DNA of 64,000 nucleotides from Candidula unifasciata. Lineage: Eukaryota; Mollusca; Gastropoda; Stylommatophora; Geomitridae. Positions within the stretch are counted from its first letter, which is position 1. Each line of letters begins with the position of its first letter. The position numbers and the translations under genes are program-made. Positions 1-10,086 of the stretch are shown piece after piece. The stretch lies in the NCBI GenBank assembly GCA_905116865.2, contig CAJHNH020007035.1, forward strand, positions 206,001 to 270,000. The letters run 5' to 3'. The notes beneath the pieces were generated by a model. That model searched no databases, was not told the DNA's origin, and saw only the letters and a list, made by a program, of their open reading frames with translations.

Positions 1-115
1 AGATGTGCACACAGAACAGAAGTTCTGGGACATGACTAAAGTACAGAAGTGAAGGTACAACCAGAATTTTCAGCTGGAGCTTACAGCGGGTGAGTTTAAA
101 AAGAAGAAGAATGAA
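1..115 (+). mobile_element. SINE-like family C, 3' part
   Basis: The segment has the tail of a dispersed repeat seen about a dozen times in the window: 'ccagaa' and 'cagctgg..ttacagc.ggtga' followed by an aagaagaag tail. It lies in the intron upstream of the zinc-finger exon. Confidence 0.6.
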
Positions 116-166
116 AATAGTAGTTGTTTGGAAACAAGTGATTAAATGTTGTGTGTGGTCTTTCAG

Positions 167-1563
167 GTTGTACCAAAGAGTTCAACAGACCAGACAAACT
201 CAAGGCCCACATCATCACACACAGTGGGATCAAGCCTTACAAGTGTTCCATCTGCAACAAAGGTTTCTCCCGGAGACCTCACCTGTTGGAGCATGAGAGA
301 GGACATAACCTCGACTACAGGTTCCGATGTGATAAGTGTGGCAAAGGTTTCTTCAGACCCAAACTCTTCCACGAACACAAGTGTCAGCTGTCCAGGTCCG
401 GGGCCGATCAACAGTTCAGGCCACGCAATCGGCGCAAGATTGGCAGGCCTAAGAAAAGAATGATCAGCATTGTACCAGATTCTGTTTCTAAGAGTCGCGG
501 CAAACAATATCCTTCACGAACCAGAACTACGGGCAAGATTTTACAGTTTCCTGCGCAGCTGGCGGCACATCTTTCTGTTAAACAGGAAGTACAGCAGCAG
601 AACACAGCAGACGTCAAGAACAATGTGTCTAGTGCTGATGATGATGATGACAACCGAGACTGCACGATGTACCAGGAACCAGCTACTATCTCCGTGGAGG
701 TCGTCAAAGCTTTACCAGTGATTTCTTCAGGCAAAACTTCAGGCATCATTGACATAGACAGCACTGGAGCCATGCATGTTCATATTTCTGGATTAGAAGA
801 AGGGAAAGATGATAGCATTGGTAATTCCTTGGGGACCCATGTCCAACATATCAGTTTGGGTTCAGGAGGCGAGTTGGTCGATCATTATGTTGTTCATTTG
901 ACAGAGTCTGTTGATGGCAGCAGTCCTACGATTCAGACAGCCTTTATTCCTGCAGTGGCCGGGGCTCAGATTTTTGCCAGCAATCCTCAAGAAATGGGAA
1001 TTCAGCCCATCGCTATAATAGAAGCTCGACCATTCAATTGTGCGGGGAAACAGATACTGGCTACCTCCGCAGCCAATGCCATCTTGACGTCTCATCAGGG
1101 CCTTGTACGAAATGAAGGCTCTGGTCAAGGGAACATTACTATATCCGGTGATTACATCACTGTAACCGAAAGTGGCAACATCCAGTTTGTGAAAGCTGAA
1201 TGTAGGACTGATGTTAGGGGATGTGACAGCAGAACTCTAATGACTTCACAAGGGAGTCCAGTTATGATGAGTGGAGCTGGTGGTATGGTGGATGTTTCAG
1301 TGGCTCACAGAACCGGGCTGGCGGATGTAGAGTGTAAAGAAGAGCCTCTGATGGTCATGGGAAGCAACAGCCTGATGGTGTCGGCCAGTGAGATGGGTGC
1401 TGGCTCGGCAGACATGGGTGGGGATATGTTGGATGGAGCCATGTCTCTGTTTTCCCCACCAGTCAGGGCAGACAGTTATAATGTAGGGGGCCAGACGTAC
1501 ATTGCTTGTTCGACTCATCTTGTGGATTATGCTCACACGGGAGTCCTGCAGGGTCCCAGTTGA
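167..1563 (+). CDS. C2H2 zinc-finger transcription factor, last coding exon (ZNF341-like)
   Basis: The exon follows a tttcag acceptor at 161-166 and reads open to TGA at 1561-1563, about 465 residues. It begins inside a zinc finger: the second Cys, then C-x12-H-x3-H (TKEFNRPDKLKAHIITH). Two more fingers follow, YKCSIC...H and FRCDKC...HEHKC, the last ending in Cys (C2HC). A basic GRPKKR stretch resembling an AT-hook comes next, then about 370 residues of low-complexity acidic, Gly/Ser/Met-rich sequence such as a transactivation region. The role is nuclear DNA-binding regulation. The order of fingers and the spacer resemble the C-terminus of vertebrate ZNF341 as I remember it, but the paralogue is uncertain. 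Upstream exons lie outside the window. An in-frame ATG at 151 lies in the intron and is probably not a start. The gene converges on the minus-strand enzyme gene. Confidence 0.85.
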
Positions 1564-1736
1564 GCACAGCCAGTTGTGACAGCCTGCAGTGTGTTTGTTG
1601 TTGATCTCATCTCATATCATCATTCTGGCCAACTCATCAATATCATTCTAGGCATCCATTGGCCCCTTTCACCACCATTGTAGGCTAATTTATCAAGTAC
1701 ATATGTAGGCATCCTATCACCTAGTCACCTTCAACA
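1564..1736 (+). other. 3' flank of the zinc-finger gene
   Basis: This is the likely 3'UTR start. No AATAAA is seen before the minisatellite begins, so the polyadenylation site is unplaced. Confidence 0.4.
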
Positions 1737-2010
1737 CTCTAGGCATCCATTCACCAGGTAACCTTCACCACTCTAGGCATCCATTCACCAGGTAACCTTC
1801 AACACTCTAGGCATCCATTTACCAGGTAACCTTCACCACTCTAGGCATCCATTCACCAGGTAACCTTCAACACTCTAGGCATCCATTCACCAGGTAACCT
1901 TCAAAACTCTAGGCATCCATTCACCAGGTAACCTTCAACACTCTAGGCATCCATTCACCAGGTAACCTCCAACACTCTAGGCATCCATTCACCAGGTAAC
2001 CTTCAATTCC
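1737..2010. repeat. 34-bp minisatellite, about 8 copies
   Basis: The unit has the core ctaggcatccattcacc plus aggtaaccttcaacact, with starts at 1737, 1771 and 1805 (34-bp step). It lies in the 3' flank or UTR of the zinc-finger gene. Confidence 0.95.
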
Positions 2011-2480
2011 TAGAATGTTGATAGAGATCTTGTAATGAATGCCTAGAATGCTGATGCAGACCTAATAATCAATGCCTAGAATGTTGAAGGAGATCTATTA
2101 ATGAATGCCTAGAATGTTAACAGAAAAATTAGTGAATTGATGCCTAGAGTGATGATGATACAAGCTGTATGTATGTGATTACACTGAGACCTGGTGAATG
2201 AATGGATGCCTAGAATGTTGATAGAGACCTAGTAATGAATGCCTAGAATGTTGATAGAGACCTTGTAATGAATGCCTAGAATGCTGATGCAGACCTAATA
2301 ATCAATGCCTAGAATGTTAAAGACCTATAAATGTTTATAGAGACGTAATAATCAATGCCTAGAATGTTTATAGAGTACCTAGTGATAAATGTCTAGAGTG
2401 ATGGAGACCTTTTAATGTTAATAGAAAAATTAGTGAATGGATGCTTAGAGTGATGATGGTACAAGCTGTATGTGAATGAA
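2005..2480. repeat. Degenerate array, inverted relative to the 34-bp array
   Basis: Repeated 'aatgcctagaatgttgatag' is the reverse complement of the core of the preceding array (tctaggcat). Units vary from about 33 to 50 bp, and GATG/TAAT spacers differ. The two arrays form a large imperfect inverted repeat. Confidence 0.8.
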
Positions 2481-2755
2481 TGGATCCTGGAATGTTGAAA
2501 GTGACACTGAAAGGAAAGGATGCCTACAGTGGTAATAAAGGCTGTGAGAGAATGCCTTGATCTAGTGAATGGATGTCTACAGTAATGATGATCTGGTAAA
2601 TCTGCTGAGAATGATGATAGTGACCTGGTGTCTGCGCCCAATACGTAGGTTCACAAATTTGGGGGAAGGGGCCACAGTTTCTTTTAAATATAAAATTACA
2701 TAGGGGATATTTATATTTGCCTAAACAGCTTCTACTGGGGGATATCATCTAGACC

Positions 2756-2910
2756 AGCGGTTCTCAACCTGTGGGTTGCAAATTTTTGTGTGTGGGTCAA
2801 ATGACCCTTAAAAAAAAACAACATATTCACTGAAGTTATAAAGCAGTGATGAAAAATAACTATGGTTTAGGGTCGCCACAACATAGGAACTGTATTAAAT
2901 TCTAGGCAGT
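2756..2910 (+). mobile_element. hAT-type MITE fragment (SPIN-like)
   Basis: It begins agcggttctcaacctgtggg, the terminal-inverted-repeat style of a widespread class of nonautonomous hAT elements. It continues with a run matching the family's distal part, 'agggtcgccacaacata' and 'ggaactgtattaaa'. The right terminal repeat (expected ...gttgagaaccactg) is missing, so the copy is truncated. The flanking 'ctaga' may be part of a target site. Nonautonomous elements of this kind carry no gene. Family assignment is from memory. Confidence 0.6.
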
Positions 2911-3202
2911 CAATCATTCAATAAGTTAACATTATTATATCCTTTGATCAATCTTTATTGTGTGAAAATTATGTGAACAAACACCAGTTGCATTCAGTTC
3001 CATGAAGCTGATCAGAATTAGTAGAATGAGGACATGTAGCTGCAGAATGGATAGCAGCACATTCTGTTCGTTCGCCAGTCACTCGCCTGTAATGTTTTGT
3101 GTAGATACAATGTGTCTGTATATTTATAATTGTATGTATGTATAGATTAGCTTTATTTGGTTTAATGAAATGGTCTAGAGGGGTAGGGAGGAAATGACCT
3201 AA
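2911..3202. other. Unassigned intergenic sequence
   Basis: AT-rich; I see no coding signal and no recognised repeat. Confidence 0.4.
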
Positions 3203-5345
3203 CACTGTCTAGCTGTAGGATGAGGAGATCAGCTAGCACTGTCTGTCTAACTGTAGGATGGGGAGATCAGCTAACACTCTGTCTAGCTATATAGGACAGG
3301 GAGATCAGCTAGCACTGTCTGTCTAGCTGTAGGACAGGGAGATCAGCTAACACTCTGTCTAGCTATATAGGACAGGGAGATCAGCTAGCACTGTCTGTCT
3401 AGCTGTAGGACAGGGAGATCAGCTAACACTCTGTGTCTAGCTGTAGGATGGGGAGATCAGCTAACATTGTCTGTCTAGCTATATAGAATGGGGAGATCAG
3501 CTAACACTGTCTAGCTGTATAGGATGGGGAGATCAGCTAACACTGTCTGTCTAGGATGGGGAGATCAGCTAACACTGTCTAGCTATATAGGATGGGGAGA
3601 TCAGCTAACACTGTCTGTCTAGCTATATAGGATGGGGAGATCAGCTAACACTGTCTGTCTAGCTATATAGGATGGGGAGATCAGCTAACACTGTCTGTCT
3701 AGCTATATAGGATGGGGAGATCAGCTAACACTGTCTGTCTAGCTATATAGGATGGGGAGATCAGCTAACACTGTCTGTCTAGCTATATAGGATGGGGAGA
3801 TCAGCTAACACTGTCTGTCTAGCTATATAGGATGGGGAGATCAGCTAACACTGTCTGTCTAGCTATATAGGATGGGGAGATCAGCTAACACTGTCTGTCT
3901 AGCTATATAGGATGGGGAGATCAGCTAACACTGTCTGTCTAGCTATATAGGATGGGGAGATCAGCTAACACTGTCTGTCTAGCTGTATAGGATGGGGAGA
4001 TCAGCTAACACTGTCTGTCTAGCTATATAGGATGGGGAGATCAGCTAACACTGTCTGTCTAGCTATATAGGATGGGGAGATCAGCCCAACACTGTCTAGC
4101 TATATAGGACGGGGAGATCAGCTAACAGTCTGAATAGCTGTAGGATGGGGAGATCAGCTAACACTGTCTGTCTAGCTATATAGGATGGGGAGATCAGCTA
4201 ACACTGTCTGTCTAGCTATATAGGATGGGGAGATCAGCTAACACTGTCTGTCTAGCTGTATAGGATGGGGAGATCAGCTAACACTGTCTGTCTAGCTGTA
4301 TAGGATGGGGAGATTAGCTAACACTGTCTAGCTGTATAGGATGGGGAGATCAGCTAACACTGTCTGTCTAGCTACATAGGATGGGGAGATCAGCCCAACA
4401 CTGTCTAGCTGTATAGGATGAGGAGATTAGCCAACACTGTCTGTCTAACTGTATAGGGTGGGGAGATCAGCTAACACTGTCTGTCTAGCTGTATAGGGTG
4501 GGGAGATCAGCTAACACTGTCTGTCTAGCTATATAGGGTGGGGAGATCAGCTAACACTGTTTGTCTAGCTACATAGGATGGGGAGATCAGCTCAACACTG
4601 TCTGTCTAGCTGTATAGGATGGGGAGATCAGCCAACACTGTCTGTCTAGCTGTATAGGATGGGGAGATCAGCCAACACTGTCTGTCTAGCTGTATAGGAT
4701 GGGGAGATCAGCTAACACTGTCTGTCTAGCTGTATAGGATGGGGAGATCAGCTAACACTGTCTGTCTAGCTATATAGGATGGGTAGATCAGCTAACACTG
4801 TCTAGCTATATAGGATGGGTAGATCAGCTAACACTGTCTAGCTATATAGGATGGGGAGATTAGCTAACACTGTCTGTCTAGCTACATAGGATGGGGAGAT
4901 CAGCTAACACTGTCTGTCTAGCTGTATAGGGTGGGGAGATCAGCTAACACTGTCTGTCTAGCTATATAGGATGGGGAGATCAGCTAACACTGTCTAGCTA
5001 TGGGATGATTAGCTAACACTGTCTAGCTATGGGATGATTAGCTAACACTGTCTAGCTACATAGGATGGGGAGATCAGCCCAACACTGTCTAGCTGTAGGA
5101 TGGGGAGAGATCAGTTAACACTGTCTGTCTAGCTATATAGGATGGGGAGATCAGCTAACACTGTCTGTCTAGCTATATAGGATGGGGAGATCAGCTAACA
5201 CTGTCTGTCTAGCTATATTGTATGGGGAGATCAGCTAACACTGTCTGTCTAGCTATATAGGATGGGGAGATTAGCTTGTCTAGCTGTAGGATGGGATGGG
5301 AAGATCAGCTAACAGTCTGTCTAGCTGTAGGATGGGGAGATCTAG
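3203..5345. repeat. 40-bp minisatellite, about 53 copies
   Basis: The unit contains gatggggagatcagctaaca, then ctgtctgtctagctatatag. About a dozen near-identical copies run from 3590 to 4080, with more variable copies on either side and some units lacking a 4-bp CTGT. The homogeneous centre and degenerate edges suggest recent expansion or unequal exchange. Confidence 0.97.
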
Positions 5346-7085
5346 GGTGGGAAGATAGCAACACTTATAAAATTTTTGAAAACTCATGCTTTGTCCAGAA
5401 TACTACTGTCCTGGCTGTCGGGGAGTATAGTTATATACTGTCCTGGGAGTCTTCACTGTCTGGTCCAACTTTCTGAGAGCACACAAATGGTTAATGCTGG
5501 ATGTGGTGCTCTCAAGTTGAGCATGTGTGTATCCATTGTTACAGCTTGACATACCAGGGATTCTCATTGTCTTTCTCATCATCGACCAGAAACTAGAGAG
5601 AAAGAAACATGTTTTACTTTGAAATTTGTATATTTATAGCATAAAGTGAGTGTGTCACTGAGATACATTTGAAACACTGGGTTCTCTATGTGTGGTTTAT
5701 TAAGACTGGATGGTTGAAATATGAGATTCTTGAGCCTGTGGGTATAAGAGAGAGTTGTTGAGACTGGATGAATATGGTGAGAAAGATGGAGTTGTGAGAA
5801 TGTTGTTGGAGTTGCCTGGATGGTGAAAGAAAGAAAGTTGGTATTGCCGTGATGTGGATGCGTACAAGTTGTTGAGACTGGATAGATATGAGATGGATGT
5901 GGAATATGGAAAAGATGAGGCAGTCTTAGAGAATGTATGAAACTAATTTGATACCCCCCAGCATACAAATCTGATTTACAGCAGTAAATTGTGACCTAAA
6001 TCAAGTCCAACATGATGTGAATAAGGCCCCAGTCCTTCACTGTTCTGGTTTTACGGAACCTCACGTCCTTGTCGTGCGCCACGGATAATGTCTCAAATGA
6101 GCATTAACAGAGCTGACAGGGGATCTTGGAGTTGGCGGCTCCCAGAGGTGTAGTGTCCTTGTGGCTCTCATCAGCCCGCCCCCAAACGCATGGGTGAAAA
6201 AAAGTTACCAAGTTACCAAAACTCATTAGTAAAGTGCTTGCCGAATGTACAACTAAAATTACAACCCTTGGTTAACCCTTTGGGGAGTGAAGAGAACATT
6301 GTTCTGCTGAGACTCAATCCTCTGTTAACCCTCAGTGTCATCATCACCACGCTAAGGTACACCACAACAGCAACAGCCCATTGGCTGGCTAAGCCTAAAT
6401 GTCCGACAAAATCCTATGGCACACGAGTAAGCTCAAAATCCGACCATCACAAATCGTATTGAATGGAAAAAGTCCAAATGTCCACACCCAAAGACCTCAC
6501 TCGCCCGAGTGTTGGGACCAAACAGATAACGATATGCCCGACGCAGGATGTTAAATTCTGTCGTACTAACGGTTCGTCAAAGATATCTAACGTGCGAAGA
6601 AAAAAGAATACCTATTCGTGTGGTCACAAAAGACCATGTTAGACCCACCTTGTCTGAGAACTGATCCACACATGACATCCTAATCCGGTCTGGGGTGGCT
6701 GGCGAGTCCAGCTGGAAGTAGCCAGAATATCCAGCATCCGATCGAGCTGCAGCGATGGCAGACTTAATTGCCAGGAAAGCAGAAGTTGCTAGACATTGCG
6801 GAGGTTCTCCGATACCCTGGGTACAAGATATTGGAAAATCTATTTCTTTTTGTGTCTCTATCCCGTGTTTTATTGGTTTTATGTATGTTCACAGCCTGCA
6901 CTCTTGACTGTACTCTAGACACCAGCCTTCTCCCTGGATATGTCTTGACTGGGATAAGCTTGTTGGGTGGTGGTCTCTAGTCAGGCAACCTCCCTTAGGC
7001 ACACAATCCTCTAGTGAGACATCCATCCCTCTTATTAGACATCCGCAGCCTTCCGCTGACTTGAGAGCCAGCTATGTGCAATGCT
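5346..7085. other. Intergenic sequence with old repeat debris
   Basis: 5700-5910 holds a degenerate repeat of 'gttgagactggatg..atga'. 6020-6190 resembles a decayed SINE. Otherwise I see no gene. I searched here on the minus strand for the missing GEPP exon of the enzyme gene and did not find it. Confidence 0.4.
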
Positions 7086-7087
7086 GT

Positions 7088-7310
7088 AGTTGTAACTGTT
7101 GAGGCTGCGGACAGAGTGGCAAGCATCCCTTCAGAGGTCCCATGTAGTCAGCGTCCTTTGGATATTTTCTTCAGGTCAGGCCGCTGTATTGGTAAACAAA
7201 CAGCAGATAGACTGGCCGTTTCTGCACCATTTGATGGTGAATTGATGCATGACTATTACATTGTAAGGGTCCTTTGGGAGCGAGTGAACTGTGCAGTGGC
7301 ATGAATAGAT
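7088..7310 (+). pseudogene. Decayed RNase H fragment of a non-LTR retrotransposon
   Basis: Translation around 7140-7290 includes ...TADRLAVSAPFDGELM, matching the better-preserved [18 protein letters not shown] at 62.7 kb. It looks like the C-terminal part of an RNase HI domain from an I/Jockey-type LINE. The catalytic N-terminal part is absent. Confidence 0.6.
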
Positions 7311-7544
7311 ATCAAAGTCTAAAGACGGGTGCTGTGAGAAGTGAAAGGGGCATCTGGCTGACACTCAACACTCAAGGAGGGGTGTGTCTGATATACAATC
7401 ATACTGTTACTGGATATAAAATCATATTGTTACTGGTGCCTTCAGAACTGAAACTCTTTGCTACTAAAGATAGGGATCGAGTGCTTATGAGAAAATCCTG
7501 TGTGATGTGATTCAAGTCTAGACAGACACCATTTCCTTTAGTCA

Positions 7545-9300
7545 CATATATAATCCTCAAGTTAGACACACCGTCCTCTAGTCAGACACCCAATCCTCTA
7601 GTCAGACACAGCCCTCTAGTCAGACAAAACAATCCTCTAGTCAGACAAAACAATCCTCTAGTCAGATACCCAATCCTCTAGTCAGATACCCTATCCTCTA
7701 GTCAGATACCCAATCCTCTAGTCAGATACCCAATCCTCTAGTCAGATACCCAATCCTCTAGTCAGATACCCAATCCTCTTGTTAGACACAGCCCTCTAGT
7801 CAGACACCCAATCCTCTAGTCAGACACGGCCCTCCAGTCAGACAAAACAATCCTCTAGTCAGACACCCAATCCCCTAGTCGGACACCCAATCCTCTAGTC
7901 AGGCACCCAAGCCTCTAGTCAGACACCCAGCCCTCTAGTTAGACACCCAATCCTCTAGTCGGACACACAGTCCCCTCCAATCCTCTAGTCAGACACACAG
8001 ACCTCTCCAATCCTCTAGTCAGACACCCAATCCTTTAGTCAGACATACAGTCCTCTCCAATCCCCTAGTCACACAGTCCTCTCCAATCCTCTAGTCAGAC
8101 ACACAGCCCTCTAGTCAGATACCCAATCTTCTAGTCAGACACCGACACCCAATCCTCTAGTCAGACACACAGCCCTCTAGTCAGATCAGACACCCAGTCC
8201 TCTGGTCAGACACCCAATCCTCTGGTCAGGCACCCAATCCTCTGGTCAGGCACCCAATCCTCTAGTCAGACACCCAATCCTCTAGTCAGACACCCAATCC
8301 TCTAGTCAGACACCCAGCCCTCTGGTCAGACACCCAATCCTCTGGTCAGACACCCAATCCTCTGGTCAGACACCCAATCCTCTAGTCAGACACCCAGTCC
8401 TCTAGTCAGACACCCAGTCCTCTAGTCAGACACCCAGCCCTCTAGTCAGACACCCAATCCTCTAGTCAGACACCCAGCCCTCTAGTCAGACACCCAGCCA
8501 TCTAGTCAGACACCCAATCCTCTGGTCAGACACCCAATCCTCTGGTCAGACACCCAATCCTCTGGTCAGACACCCAATCCTCTAGTCAGACACCCAATCC
8601 TCTAGTCAGACACCCAGCCCTCTAGTCAGACACCCAGCCATCTAGTCAGACACCCAGCCATCTAGTCAGACACCCAATCCTCTAGTCAGACATACAGTCC
8701 CCTCCAATCCTCTAGTCAGACACACAGTCCTCTCCAATCCTCTAGTCAGACGCCCAATCCTCTAGTCAGACACCCAATCCTCTAGTCAGACATACAGTCC
8801 CCTCCAATCCTCTAGTCAGACACACAGTCCTCTCCAATCCTCTAGTCAGACGCCCAATCCTCTAGTCAGACACCCAATCCTCTATTCAGACACCCAATCC
8901 TCTAGTCAGACACCCAATCCTCTAGTCAGACACCCAGCCTTCTAGTCAGACACCCAATCCTCTAGTCAGACACACAGTCCTCTCCAATCCTCTAGTCAGA
9001 CACACAGTCCTCTCCAATCCTCTAGACAGACACACAGCACTCTAGTCAGACACCCAATCTTCTAGTCAGACACCCTATTCTCTAGTCAGACACCCAATCT
9101 TCTAGTCAGACACCCTATTCTCTAGTCAGACACCCAATTCTTTAGTCAGACACCCTATTCTCTAGTCAGACACCCAATTCTTTAGTCAGACACCCTATTC
9201 TCTAGTCAGACACCCAATTCTTTAGTCAGACACATATCCCTCTAGTCAGACACCCAATCCTCTAGTCAGACACACAGCCCCTAGTCACCCAATCCTCTTT
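7545..9300. repeat. 20-bp minisatellite, about 85 copies
   Basis: The unit is ctctagtcagacacccaatc with variants (cccagccc, cacacagtcctctccaat). A compound longer period (cacagtcctctccaatcc) occurs at 7970-8100, 8690-8850 and 8960-9020. Scattered early units are near 6990-7040. Confidence 0.97.
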
Positions 9301-9918
9301 TCAGATATTTAATCCTATAACTGTTCAACAGGAGGCAGTGCAATATACAGAAACTCCCTATTTTGCCAGATAGATAATCCACAATGGAACTCCTCAAACA
9401 TGCTCTGGTTGCAGATAGACATTCTACCTCTATGCCACCTGATCTAGTACTGAACGTCATGTAGACAATGAGACAAGGTAATAGATCAATTATCTCACCA
9501 TGAAGTGACTACAACTGGCATGGGCATATATACATTGCCACTCCTCACAATCTAACACAATCATCCATTCAGGTGATGATGTTTTCCTGTCTTAATGAAA
9601 GACTCCGACAATCTTATTTCCGCATCTTTCTTTGTCTGCTGACAGCTTGCATGAAATATCTAGCAAGCTAACTGACACCCTTAAGCTGAATTAAAACTCT
9701 TTCTTTCATCATCAAATAGCAGGTCCTTGGCAGAATGTTGCTGCCATCACTGACTGAATGAAAGAAACTTGGTTTCTCACCAGCTCTCCCATCTCTTGTA
9801 TTTTTTTTACTTGAGGTGTCACTTATATCCTGTGCTCATCTGTGTGGTGGTCAGCTTCCCTTCCATTTCCTGGTACCACACCACACTTTCTTTAGGAAGA
9901 CAAATGTATGTGCCTTAC
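9301..9918. other. 3' side of the enzyme gene; expected last exon not seen
   Basis: Single-copy-looking sequence beyond the donor at 9919. No minus-strand reading of GEPP or a matching acceptor was found. Confidence 0.5.
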
Positions 9919-10086
9919 CTTGGAGGAGTAGACTGCCTTGGGGTTGCCCGGATTCTTCAGGAGGGTCACATTAAACACGTGGGGGATGTTGGCGAAGGCT
10001 GGGATCTTGTAGTTGCCAGGTCCAGAGGTGAGGAGTTTCCCTTGACCTGTCACCTTGTACTGCTCCAGCACCAACATCCCGTAGCC
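9919..10086 (-). CDS. XDH: XDH-like exon w, last one found
   Basis: Contains [34 protein letters not shown] and [16 protein letters not shown] good donor (gtaag) follows SSK, so at least one more exon is expected. Family proteins continue AVGEPPLFL and about 75 further residues. Confidence 0.96.

Noticed and set aside
151..169. ATG 151 as the start of the zinc-finger protein
   Set aside because: It would begin inside a broken first finger; a tttcag acceptor at 161-166 explains the boundary better.
6110..6150. 'ggcggctccc' as a possible reversed GEPP codon run
   Set aside because: The reverse strand reads GSRQL rather than GEPP, and it sits in SINE-like debris.
7545..9300. Possible CRISPR-like array
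   Set aside because: Units are contiguous 20-bp repeats without unique spacers, in a eukaryotic context with no cas genes.
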